A stretch of 7,465 nt of DNA from an uncultured Clostridia bacterium (GCA_947631485.1 CANRLJ010000040.1:1-7465); one strand, 5' to 3'; positions 1 to 6,157 are shown, counted from the stretch's first letter. Notes: generated from the sequence alone by a model not told the origin. Numbers and translations: made by a program.

Positions 1-1
1 G

Positions 2-2227
2 GCAAACGCTTTGAAGGAAAGAAAGATAAAGGTTGTCGGAGGAAGATATGGCCTTGGCGGAAAAGAATTCACTCCAAGGATGGCAAAAGCCGTGGTTGAC
101 AACTTTGTCAAGATGAAAGACAACTTCACTGTCGGAATATGTGACGATGTTTTAAAATCCTCACTTCCTCTGCCGGAGTATTCGACAAATTTGAAGGAAT
201 TTCAGATGAAGTTTTGGGGTCTTGGCTCGGACGGAACCGTTTCGGCAAGCAAAAGCACAATAAAGATTTTGGGCGAAGAACTTGAAAAATATGTTCAGGG
301 CTATTTTGAATATGACAGCAAAAAGAGCGGCAGTTTAACCCGTTCACATGTGCGTGTAAGCGACCACCCAATAAAAAGCACCTATCTTGTTGAGGAAGCA
401 AACATAATCACCATAAGCAACTTCTCATTTGTTCACAGATACAACTGTTTGGAAGGCTTGCAAAAAGGTGGAACTGTTTTAATAAATTCCGTCTTTAACG
501 CAGATGAAGTTGACAAGGTTTTGCCTGACATCTACAAAAAGACCCTGCAAGAAAAGAAGGCAAAATTGTATGTCATAAATGCCCAAAAACTTGCGGAAGA
601 AGTTGGGCTTGGAAACAAAATAAACATGATTATGCAAACCGCATTGTTCAAAGTGTCAAACATAATAGATTTTGACATTGCCCAAACTCAAATTGAAAAC
701 TACATCAAAAAGACCTTTTCAAAAAAAGGCAAAGCAACAATCGAAAAAAATCTTTTAGCAAGCAGAAAGACGCTTGAAAGACTGCAAAAAGTGGATGTTG
801 GCAAGTTTACGCTAAACGGAACAACCCTCCGCGAAAAAAACATTGCTGACAAATTCTATCAAAACATCATGAGACCAATAGAAAAACTTGAGGGCGACAA
901 ACTTCCCGTGTCCGTCTTTAACAAAGAAGGAATTGTTCCGCAAGGCACTGCAGAGTTTGAAAAACGCGGCTTTGCCCTGCATCTGCCTGTTTGGCTGCCA
1001 AAAAACTGTATTCAATGTGGTCAGTGCGTTATGATGTGCCCACACAATGCCATACGCCCAGTGCTGGTCAAAGGAAAGACGCCTGAAGAGATTGAGTTTG
1101 CCGCTGCCTTTGGCATGAACGGATATTATTATCGCATACAAATAAGCCCAGAAGATTGCACTGGCTGTGGAGTTTGTGCAAAGACCTGCCCTGCCATAAA
1201 CAAGGCACTTGAAATGAAGATTTCTGGCGAAGAAATGGAAAAGCAAAAGAAAAATTACAAGATTTTGCAGAAACTTAAAACCGAAAAAGAAACTCCATTT
1301 TCCACCGACTTGCCAAAGGGCTTGCAATTCAAGGACAGTTATTTTGCCTTTTCTGGTGCATGTGCTGGCTGTGGCGAAACGCCATACATCCGCCTTGCAA
1401 CAACTCTCTTTGGCGACCACATGGTGATTGCCAATGCAACCGGCTGTTCAAGCATATATGGCGGCTCTTATCCAAGTTGCCCATATCTTAAAGATGAAAA
1501 AGGAAGAGGTCCTGCTTGGGCAAATTCGCTGTTTGAGGACAACGCCGAGTTTGGACTTGGAATTGAGATTGGCAGCAAATTCACATCAAAGCAAAAACAA
1601 AGCGTGTGGATTATTGGCGGAGATGGTTGGGCTTATGACATCGGCTACGGTGGGCTTGACCATGTGCTGAACAGCAAAGAAAATGTAAACATCCTTGTGC
1701 TTGACACAGAAGTGTATTCAAACACCGGCGGTCAGGCATCAAAATCCACTCCACGCGGTGCGATGGTGAAGTTTGCAAACTCCGGCAAACAGACCAAGAA
1801 AAAAGATTTGGTTGCACTTGCCATTGCTTCCAAAAACTGCTATGTTGCACAGGTTTCACTTGGTGCAAATATGGGTCAGTGCATAAAGGCCTTCAAGGAG
1901 GCTGAAAATTTTGAGGGCCCAAGTTTGATTGTTGCCTACTCCCCTTGTGTGAATCACGGCTTTGACATGTCAGAAACCTCCACAGAAATGCGAAAGGCAG
2001 TTGAGTGCGGATATTGGTCGCTGGTCAGATACAATCCAAAGACAAACAAACTTGAAATCGACAGCACCGCAAACTTTGACAAATATGAAGACTTCATAAA
2101 CAGAGAAAGCCGTTTCAGTGCAATAAAAGAACTGCGCGGAAAAGAGGCGGAAGCCCTGCTTGAAGAAAACAAAGCCGACGCCCAAAACCGAATAGAATAT
2201 TTGAAAATGCTGGCAAAAGGAGATTAA
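2..2227 (+). CDS. nifJ: Pyruvate:ferredoxin (flavodoxin) oxidoreductase, C-terminal part (5' end outside window)
   Basis: Oxidises pyruvate with CoA to acetyl-CoA and CO2 and passes electrons to ferredoxin or flavodoxin in the cytoplasm. The frame is open from base 2, so the TTG at 11 is not a real start; about 440 N-terminal residues of a usual 1170-1230 are missing, including most of the first pyrimidine-binding and CoA domains. Numbering from codon 11: end of the domain II region (VVGGRYGLGGKEFTP), gamma domain beginning FWGLGSDGTV near 68, then a 2x[4Fe-4S] ferredoxin domain with CX2CX2CX3CP at C333-C343 and C383-C393. The thiamine diphosphate domain follows, with the proximal cluster cysteines C451, C454 (CAGCGE), C479 (ATGCSS) and C646 (YSPC), and the ThDP/Mg motif GDGWAYDIGYGG from about 537 through YSNTGG. 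All expected cluster ligands in this part are present, so it looks functional. The gene stands alone before a terminator. Confidence 0.97.
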   Translation, partial: ANALKERKIKVVGGRYGLGGKEFTPRMAKAVVDNFVKMKDNFTVGICDDVLKSSLPLPEYSTNLKEFQMKFWGLGSDGTVSASKSTIKILGEELEKYVQGYFEYDSKKSGSLTRSHVRVSDHPIKSTYLVEEANIITISNFSFVHRYNCLEGLQKGGTVLINSVFNADEVDKVLPDIYKKTLQEKKAKLYVINAQKLAEEVGLGNKINMIMQTALFKVSNIIDFDIAQTQIENYIKKTFSKKGKATIEKNLLASRKTLERLQKVDVGKFTLNGTTLREKNIADKFYQNIMRPIEKLEGDKLPVSVFNKEGIVPQGTAEFEKRGFALHLPVWLPKNCIQCGQCVMMCPHNAIRPVLVKGKTPEEIEFAAAFGMNGYYYRIQISPEDCTGCGVCAKTCPAINKALEMKISGEEMEKQKKNYKILQKLKTEKETPFSTDLPKGLQFKDSYFAFSGACAGCGETPYIRLATTLFGDHMVIANATGCSSIYGGSYPSCPYLKDEKGRGPAWANSLFEDNAEFGLGIEIGSKFTSKQKQSVWIIGGDGWAYDIGYGGLDHVLNSKENVNILVLDTEVYSNTGGQASKSTPRGAMVKFANSGKQTKKKDLVALAIASKNCYVAQVSLGANMGQCIKAFKEAENFEGPSLIVAYSPCVNHGFDMSETSTEMRKAVECGYWSLVRYNPKTNKLEIDSTANFDKYEDFINRESRFSAIKELRGKEAEALLEENKADAQNRIEYLKMLAKGD

Positions 2228-2243
2228 ATTCTCCTTTTTTCTT
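2215..2243 (+). terminator. Rho-independent terminator of the PFOR gene
   Basis: A 9-bp stem AAAAGGAGA (2215-2223) / TCTCCTTTT (2230-2238) with a 6-nt loop runs into a T tract. The 5' arm is made of the last codons, and the TAA stop (2225-2227) lies in the loop, so the terminator overlaps the coding end. Seen directly in sequence; termination is inferred. Confidence 0.85.
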
Positions 2244-2273
2244 GCTTTAAAGCCTAAAAATCTTCTTTTTTAT

Positions 2274-2302
2274 TTGACAAAGACATAAAAAACAACTAAA
2301 AT
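2274..2302 (+). promoter_or_regulatory. Sigma-A type promoter for the GDPD gene
   Basis: Perfect -35 TTGACA (2274-2279), spacer of exactly 17 nt, and -10 TAAAAT (2297-2302, one mismatch). Transcription should begin near 2309, giving a leader of about 60 nt before the ATG at 2369. It follows directly after the PFOR terminator, so the GDPD gene is an independent unit. Confidence 0.8.
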
Positions 2303-2358
2303 TTATATATACTAAATATGGTGGGATTTTCTAAATTCGCCCTATAGTTTGTTTTTAA

Positions 2359-2365
2359 GGTAGGA
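2359..2365 (+). promoter_or_regulatory. Ribosome binding site of the GDPD gene
   Basis: GGTAGGA lies 3 nt before the ATG at 2369, with AAGG slightly further upstream (2357-2360). It is weaker than the AGGAG sites of neighbouring genes but supports the chosen start. Confidence 0.5.
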
Positions 2366-2368
2366 TTT

Positions 2369-3097
2369 ATGGATATATTTAAGACTTGGCTTGTTGAAAC
2401 GCCAATAGCACATAGAGGTTTGCACGACAAAAACACTCCCGAAAACTCATTAGAGGCTTTTTCTCGCGCAATAGAAAAGGGTTTTGCAATAGAACTTGAT
2501 GTCCAACTCATCGCCGACGACACAGTTGTGGTCTTTCATGATGACAGCCTTGCAAGGATGACCGAAAACGATGGATACATCAGATTTTTGCATAAAGACG
2601 ATTTAAAGGTGCTGAAACTGAAAAACTCAAAAGAAGGAATTCCAACTTTTGAAGAAGTTCTAAAATTTGTTGATGGCAAAGTGCCACTCTTGATTGAGAT
2701 AAAAAACAAATACAAGGTCGGAAAATTAGAGCAACTTGTGATTGACGCGCTGAAAAACTATAAAGGAGAATATGCTGTTCAATCCTTCAATCCTTTTTCA
2801 TTAAACTATTTCAAAAAGCATGCCCCAAACATTTTGAGAGGCCAACTTGCAGGGTTTTTCAAAGGCGAAAAGATGAGCCCATACAAAAAGTTTTTCCTGA
2901 AGAGGATGTGGTTCAACAAAAAGACCAGCCAGCCAAACTTCATCTCATATGACCTAAAAAATCTTCCAAACCGATTTGTCAAAAAATACAAAGACCTTCC
3001 ACTTTTGGCTTGGACTGTCAGAAGCAAAGAAGAATATATGAAGATTGTCAAATATTGCGACAACATAATCTTTGAAAACTTCGACCCAGAAATATAA
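2369..3097 (+). CDS. ugpQ: Glycerophosphodiester phosphodiesterase (UgpQ-like, cytoplasmic)
   Basis: Hydrolyses glycerophosphodiesters such as glycerophosphoethanolamine to sn-glycerol-3-phosphate and an alcohol, so it salvages lipid headgroup material. The 242 residues are one GDPD TIM barrel with no signal peptide or membrane segment. Hallmarks: HRG at 15-17 followed by PENSLEAF (24-31), metal ligands E42 and D44 in ELDVQ, catalytic H57 in FHDDSLARMT, and E110/K112 in LLIEIK. Later barrel strands carry QSFNP, LAWTVR and, at the C-terminus, NIIFENFDP. Length matches the cytoplasmic bacterial enzymes of about 240-250 residues. It has its own promoter and a terminator shared with convergent glmS. 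The true substrate cannot be read from the sequence, and the gene symbol follows the nearest well-known homologue type. Confidence 0.92.
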   Translation: MDIFKTWLVETPIAHRGLHDKNTPENSLEAFSRAIEKGFAIELDVQLIADDTVVVFHDDSLARMTENDGYIRFLHKDDLKVLKLKNSKEGIPTFEEVLKFVDGKVPLLIEIKNKYKVGKLEQLVIDALKNYKGEYAVQSFNPFSLNYFKKHAPNILRGQLAGFFKGEKMSPYKKFFLKRMWFNKKTSQPNFISYDLKNLPNRFVKKYKDLPLLAWTVRSKEEYMKIVKYCDNIIFENFDPEI

Positions 3098-3104
3098 GAC
3101 AAAC

Positions 3105-3128
3105 AAAAAACAGCAATCGCTGTTTTTT
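3105..3128. terminator. Bidirectional terminator between GDPD and glmS
   Basis: AAAAAACAGC (3105-3114), 4-nt loop AATC, GCTGTTTTTT (3119-3128). The 10-bp stem is flanked by A tracts on one side and T tracts on the other, so it can end transcripts of both convergent genes: an 8-T tail on the plus strand and 6 T on the minus strand. Confidence 0.85.
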
Positions 3129-3141
3129 TTGTTGCAAATGT

Positions 3142-4875
3142 TTATTCAACGGTCACAGACTTGGCAAGATTTCTGGGCTTGTCAGGATTAAAACCCAGCC
3201 GAACACAAAATTCAAGTGCCAAAAGTTGCAACGGCACAACCGAAACGATTGGCATCAAACACTCTTCATGCACAGGCAAAACAATTTTGTAGTCCACTTT
3301 TGTGTTGTGCTCAAACTGGCTGACAAGCAAAACTTTGCCGCCTCGCGCTCGGATTTCCTCAATGACATTTTCCATCTTTTCCTTCAGCCCTGTTTGTGTT
3401 GAGATTGCAATCACAAGTGTTTCATCATCAACCAATGCAAGCGTGCCGTGCTTCAACTCACCTCCCGCAATGCCAAGGCAGTTTAAATAGGCAATCTCTT
3501 TCAGTTTCAGTGCGCCCTCCAAACTTGTGACATAATCTTGCTCTCTGCCAACAAAAAATATCTTTTTGAATTTAAACAAACTTTGCAAAATGTCAGAGCC
3601 CAAATCGCAAACATTGAAGTCCAGTACAAAACTCTTCAAAGTCTCCAAGTCCTTGCCGGCAAGCATGAGGGCAAACAAAAGCATGGTGAAAAGTTGGCAT
3701 GTGTATGCCTTTGTGGATGCAACGGCAACCTCCCTGCCTGCAAAAGTTGGCAAGACAAAATCAACAAGATTGTTCAGTGTGCAATAGGACACATTTGTAA
3801 TGCCCATCGACATCAATCCTTTTTCTTTAATCATCTTTGCACAAGCAATGGTGTCAGCCGTCTCTCCACTTTGGCTGACAAAAATATAGAGGCACTTTTT
3901 TGAAAGCACATTTTCATCATATTTAAACTCGCTTGCAAGCGAAACATGTGTTTCTTTTTTGCAGAAATGTCTGATGTATCTTGCACCCATCAAACAACTG
4001 TGATAGGCTGTTCCACAAGCAATGAAATGAAAACTTTTAAATGCTTTCAACTGCTGCAAGTCAAAAAATTTTTTGTCTGAAGTGTATTCAAAAAATGTCT
4101 TTCTGATTGCCATTGGTTGCTCTTTAACTTCTTTAAGCATGAAATATTTTTCATCGGAAAAATCAGAATAAAAATCAAAATTTTTAAGAAAAACACGATT
4201 TTTTTCAATTTTTTTGCCATTTTTATCAAAAAAAACAACATTTTTTGAATTTATGCGCGCAAATTCGTCGTCATCCAAAATATAGCAAAATTCAAATTTT
4301 TCAGCAAAAACACTTATGTCACTTGAAGCCAAAACTTCGCCATCCCCAATTGCAACTGCAAGTGGACTATTTCGTTTTGCCAAGAAAATATCTTTGCAAT
4401 TTTCAAACATCACAGCAAGGGCAAAACTGCCCACAACTTCTCTGCAGGCAGAGACAATTTTTTGCAGATTGTCACCCGGCATTTGAGAGATGACATTTGC
4501 CAGCACCTCCGTGTCGGTTTGAGAATAAAATTCTTTTGTCTTTAATGTTGTTTTCAATTTCTCATAGTTTTCAATTATGCCGTTGTGAACTATTGCCACT
4601 TTTCCATCTTGCGAAATGTGTGGATGAGAATTGCTTTCGCTGACAACTCCATGCGTCGCCCAACGGGTGTGACCAATCACAATGTTTGCGCAAGTTTTGG
4701 CAAGTTTTTTCTCCAAATTTTTGATTTGTCCAACCGACTTCACAACTTTTATTTTGCCATTTTCTATGTATGCAACTCCACTTGAGTCATATCCCCTATA
4801 TTCAAGTTTTTTCAGTCCCCCAACAATCTCGTCAATCATATTTTCTTTTGAAATTCCAGCGCAAATGCCGCACAT
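3142..4875 (-). CDS. glmS: Glutamine--fructose-6-phosphate aminotransferase (isomerizing)
   Basis: Makes glucosamine-6-phosphate from fructose-6-phosphate and glutamine, the first step to UDP-GlcNAc for peptidoglycan. The start is set at 4875 although the frame is open to an ATG at 4899: only here does the mature protein begin Met-Cys-Gly, exposing the N-terminal nucleophile Cys, and an AAGGAGTG site lies 5 nt upstream. The product has 577 residues. The glutaminase domain shows CGICAG, RGYDSSG (27-33), GHTRWATHG (about 68-76), HNGIIEN and QTDTEV. The first SIS domain has FIACGTAYHS (about 284) and SQSGETADT (about 333). The second has GGELKHGTLALVD (about 465, catalytic Glu/His) and the C-terminal NLAKSVTVE with Lys572. 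It is slightly shorter than the usual 600-610, mainly in the AT-rich linker before the SIS domains. It looks complete and functional. Confidence 0.97.
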   Translation of the reverse strand: MCGICAGISKENMIDEIVGGLKKLEYRGYDSSGVAYIENGKIKVVKSVGQIKNLEKKLAKTCANIVIGHTRWATHGVVSESNSHPHISQDGKVAIVHNGIIENYEKLKTTLKTKEFYSQTDTEVLANVISQMPGDNLQKIVSACREVVGSFALAVMFENCKDIFLAKRNSPLAVAIGDGEVLASSDISVFAEKFEFCYILDDDEFARINSKNVVFFDKNGKKIEKNRVFLKNFDFYSDFSDEKYFMLKEVKEQPMAIRKTFFEYTSDKKFFDLQQLKAFKSFHFIACGTAYHSCLMGARYIRHFCKKETHVSLASEFKYDENVLSKKCLYIFVSQSGETADTIACAKMIKEKGLMSMGITNVSYCTLNNLVDFVLPTFAGREVAVASTKAYTCQLFTMLLFALMLAGKDLETLKSFVLDFNVCDLGSDILQSLFKFKKIFFVGREQDYVTSLEGALKLKEIAYLNCLGIAGGELKHGTLALVDDETLVIAISTQTGLKEKMENVIEEIRARGGKVLLVSQFEHNTKVDYKIVLPVHEECLMPIVSVVPLQLLALEFCVRLGFNPDKPRNLAKSVTVE

Positions 4876-4880
4876 AAAAA

Positions 4881-4888
4881 CACTCCTT
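4881..4888 (-). promoter_or_regulatory. glmS: Ribosome binding site fixing the glmS start
   Basis: On the minus strand AAGGAGTG precedes the ATG at 4875 by five T residues. The alternative upstream ATG at 4899 has no comparable site and would bury the catalytic Cys, so this site decides the start. Confidence 0.85.
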
Positions 4889-4916
4889 GCTTTTATCAAG
4901 ATATGTTTTCATGTTT

Positions 4917-4936
4917 TGTCGTGACACATTATGGCA
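4917..4936 (-). promoter_or_regulatory. Candidate extended -10 promoter of glmS with overlapping inverted repeat
   Basis: Minus-strand TGC-CATAAT (4936-4928) fits an extended -10 (TGn plus a hexamer with one mismatch). The predicted start is near 4921, giving a leader of about 46 nt. No good -35 is present because the lipoprotein terminator occupies that place. The inverted repeat TGTC-GT-GACA (4917-4926) covers the predicted start and could be an operator. This is inference from short motifs. Confidence 0.4.
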
Positions 4937-4939
4937 AAT

Positions 4940-4966
4940 AAAAAAACTCCTTAAACTCTTAAGGAG
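4940..4966 (-). terminator. Terminator of the lipoprotein gene
   Basis: On the minus strand CTCCTTAA and TTAAGGAG form an 8-bp stem (4959-4966 with 4947-4954) around a 4-nt loop, followed by seven U (4940-4946). It lies 24 nt after the lipoprotein stop and separates that gene from glmS. Confidence 0.9.
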
Positions 4967-4990
4967 CCTTTTATCAAAATCTGATTATGC

Positions 4991-5683
4991 TTAGGCATTA
5001 ACAGTCACAGTGTAAACAGTTTCTGCAGTTGTTGTGCTTTCGCTTGGATCAACTGTGGAGTTGCTGTCAACTTTTGCATCGTTGATTGGATCTTTTGGGT
5101 TGAATCCATGGAATTTTCCAGCATAAACTGTAATTGTTCCGTCTGTGTTAGGATCTAGTGTGTTTAAAGTGTAGGTTTTAGCATATTTCTCTTGATTTGC
5201 AGGATCAGAAGCAACAATCTTGTATTCTCCGCCTTTAATATCAGCCTTTCCTTTAGTAACATAAACGATTGTGCAATCTGCTTGATAGTTTCCACCCTCA
5301 ACTGTGAGTGAAGCATCTGAGGTTGTTGAGCCAGTTACTGTGAAAATGTAAAGGTCATCAGTCGTAACATTGCCTTCTCCTTTAACAGCAAGATTGCCAT
5401 TTGTTTTAATCAAGAACATGTTGCGTGCTCCCTCATCATAGTCCATAGACTCTTTAATTGAGAATCCGTTCAAATCGATAGTAACCTCTTCTGTGATTTC
5501 AACTGTCTTTGAAATTGTGACATTTCCGGTAAGTTTAACTGAGCCTGCCTCAATGCCTTTCAAGAAATCTGCCTCAGTCATCGTTGGAGTTGTAGAACCG
5601 CCGCAGGCAGTTAAAGCAACACAACCAACCAAAATAAATGCAAAGCAAGCCAAAATAGTCATAAATTTTTTCATTTTATTCAT
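4991..5683 (-). CDS. Predicted surface lipoprotein with beta-helix-like repeats, function unknown
   Basis: A 230-residue secreted protein. Residues 1-6 (MNKMKK) are basic, 7-26 hydrophobic, and LTAC-GGS gives a lipobox with C27 as the likely lipidated cysteine; an earlier LVGC at C21 also fits. A Ser/Thr tether (30-36) leads to a Thr/Val/Gly-rich body with short beta-strand turns of the kind seen in right-handed beta-helix proteins: VTIDLNGFSI, LTVEGGNY, ADIKGGEYKI, ITVYAGKFHGFNP. The C-terminus is Ser/Thr-rich and ends VYTVTVNA. No catalytic motif is recognisable, and adhesion or carbohydrate contact would be a guess. The start at 5683 is supported by AGGAGA 5 nt upstream; the second Met (M4) is too far from it. 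The gene is monocistronic, with a terminator 24 nt downstream and an unusual poly-C promoter upstream. Confidence 0.85.
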   Translation of the reverse strand: MNKMKKFMTILACFAFILVGCVALTACGGSTTPTMTEADFLKGIEAGSVKLTGNVTISKTVEITEEVTIDLNGFSIKESMDYDEGARNMFLIKTNGNLAVKGEGNVTTDDLYIFTVTGSTTSDASLTVEGGNYQADCTIVYVTKGKADIKGGEYKIVASDPANQEKYAKTYTLNTLDPNTDGTITVYAGKFHGFNPKDPINDAKVDSNSTVDPSESTTTAETVYTVTVNA

Positions 5684-5688
5684 ATTTT

Positions 5689-5694
5689 TCTCCT
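5689..5694 (-). promoter_or_regulatory. Ribosome binding site of the lipoprotein gene
   Basis: Minus-strand AGGAGA is 5 nt before the ATG at 5683. It selects the first of two nearby Met codons. Confidence 0.8.
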
Positions 5695-5695
5695 T

Positions 5696-5758
5696 TTATC
5701 TTTTCTTTTTGAATCTTGTGATGACAAGTCCGACTTTTAATCCCTGCCGAATTTTCAC
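5696..5758 (-). CDS. Possible 20-residue basic leader ORF (uncertain)
   Basis: In the lipoprotein leader a GTG at 5758 opens a frame of 20 codons ending TAA at 5696-5698, right before the AGGAGA site of the lipoprotein. The peptide would be rich in Lys and Arg and end RFKKKR. AGGAG (5762-5766) lies only 3 nt before the GTG, which is closer than usual. The frame is too short for coding statistics and I know no family for it. It could be a translated leader that couples to the lipoprotein gene, or chance. Confidence 0.25.
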   Translation of the reverse strand: MKIRQGLKVGLVITRFKKKR

Positions 5759-5786
5759 AAACTCCTAAACCCCTTGGGTTATTATG

Positions 5787-5818
5787 ATTATAGGAAATGC
5801 GGGGGGGGGGATTGTCAA
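5787..5818 (-). promoter_or_regulatory. Lipoprotein promoter with a C10 tract in a 20-nt spacer
   Basis: On the minus strand a perfect -35 TTGACA (5818-5813) and a perfect -10 TATAAT (5792-5787) are separated by 20 nt: AT, ten C, GCATTTCC. An A/T-rich stretch just upstream of the -35 resembles an UP element. Transcription would begin near 5780. With the present tract the spacer is 3 nt longer than optimal; loss of three C would give 17. This layout matches phase-variable promoters in other bacteria. Confidence 0.75.
5801..5810. repeat. Homopolymeric G10/C10 tract
   Basis: Ten consecutive G on the plus strand within strongly AT-rich intergenic DNA. No other G or C run of this length occurs in the window. 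It lies wholly inside the spacer of the lipoprotein promoter. Such tracts are prone to slipped-strand length changes. Confidence 0.95.
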
Positions 5819-5864
5819 GTGTTTTAAAAAAATATTTTAAACAAATTGAGATTTTTATGCATAT

Positions 5865-5889
5865 AAAAAACTCCCAAAACACTTGAGAG
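5865..5889 (-). terminator. Lone minus-strand terminator upstream of the lipoprotein promoter
   Basis: Arms 5883-5889 and 5871-5877 form a 7-bp stem with a 5-nt loop. On the minus strand the fourth pair is a G-U wobble, while on the plus strand it is a C/A mismatch, which points to minus-strand use. Six U follow (5865-5870). The nearest gene it could serve is the tRNA, which already has its own terminator. Confidence 0.65.
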
Positions 5890-5890
5890 A

Positions 5891-5960
5891 TTTTTGTTGC
5901 TTCTTTTCAGCAGTGACAATGAAAAACCTTGCTTTCTGCCGCCTTTTCAAACTTCAAAAC
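5891..5960 (-). other. 70-nt interval between two minus-strand terminators
   Basis: No convincing protein gene. On the minus strand CGGCAG and CTGCTG could pair over a loop of about 25 nt before the lone terminator at 5865-5889. No clear promoter is visible. It may be spacer between tandem terminators or a small RNA body. Confidence 0.25.
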
Positions 5961-5990
5961 AAAAAAAACTCCTCAGAAGAAAGGAGTTTT
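5961..5990 (-). terminator. Terminator of tRNA-Lys
   Basis: AAAACTCCT and AGGAGTTTT (5982-5990 with 5965-5973) form a 9-bp stem with an 8-nt loop. On the minus strand it is followed by a U run and begins directly after the CCA end of the tRNA. Confidence 0.88.
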
Positions 5991-6066
5991 TGGTGGACTG
6001 CCAGGGGCTCGAACCCTGGACCCCCTGATTAAGAGTCAGATGCTCTACCAACTGAGCTAGCAGTCC
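5991..6066 (-). tRNA. tRNA-Lys (anticodon CTT)
   Basis: A complete 76-nt cloverleaf on the minus strand: acceptor GGACTGC/GCAGTCC, D stem GCTC/GAGC with AGTTGGTA loop, anticodon stem TCTGA/TCAGG with loop CTCTTAA (anticodon CTT, reading AAG), five-base variable region GGGTC, T stem CAGGG/CCCTG with TTCGAGC loop, discriminator A and an encoded CCA (5991-5993). It decodes Lys AAG. It has its own promoter and terminator, so it is a single-gene unit. Confidence 0.97.
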
Positions 6067-6104
6067 AAATCTCAGAGAAACACATTGCGTCAAAAGACTA
6101 AGGT

Positions 6105-6133
6105 ATTATACAATACGCAATTTTAATTGTCAA
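6105..6133 (-). promoter_or_regulatory. Perfect consensus promoter of tRNA-Lys
   Basis: Minus-strand TTGACA (6133-6128), 17-nt spacer, TATAAT (6110-6105). The start would be near 6098, about 32 nt before the mature tRNA 5' end. The -35 begins only 24 nt after the stop of the RHH gene. It is a useful internal standard for promoter spacing in this genome. Confidence 0.9.
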
Positions 6134-6157
6134 TCTTTTTTCAAAAATAACAGAAAA

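Noticed and set aside
11..13. TTG as start codon of PFOR
   Set aside because: The frame is open to base 2 and the residues before it continue domain II of the family; the gene begins outside the window.
812..1420. Long minus-strand open frame (202 codons) opposite the PFOR gene
   Set aside because: It lies fully inside the well-conserved PFOR coding sequence, has no family resemblance and is a by-product of codon bias. The same applies to 126-401, 1611-1868 and 1954-2185.
3538..3903. Plus-strand open frames opposite glmS (also 3302-3490, 4245-4493, 4585-4924)
   Set aside because: All are antisense to conserved glmS codons, lack ribosome sites and show no known domain.
4876..4899. Upstream ATG of glmS adding eight residues
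   Set aside because: It would place residues before the catalytic N-terminal Cys and would overlap the AAGGAGTG site; the Met-Cys-Gly start is correct for this enzyme.
5715..5728. Hairpin CTTGT/ACAAG in the lipoprotein leader as a riboswitch or terminator
   Set aside because: Only 5 bp, no U tract and no match to a riboswitch class I know; probably incidental.
5768..5780. AACCC/GGGTT inverted repeat at the predicted lipoprotein transcript start
   Set aside because: Short and with a 3-nt centre; could be a 5' hairpin or an operator, but there is nothing to support either.
5676..5882. 68-codon minus-strand frame over the lipoprotein promoter
   Set aside because: It runs through the terminator side, the -35, the C10 tract and the -10, so it cannot be transcribed from that promoter; composition is not protein-like.
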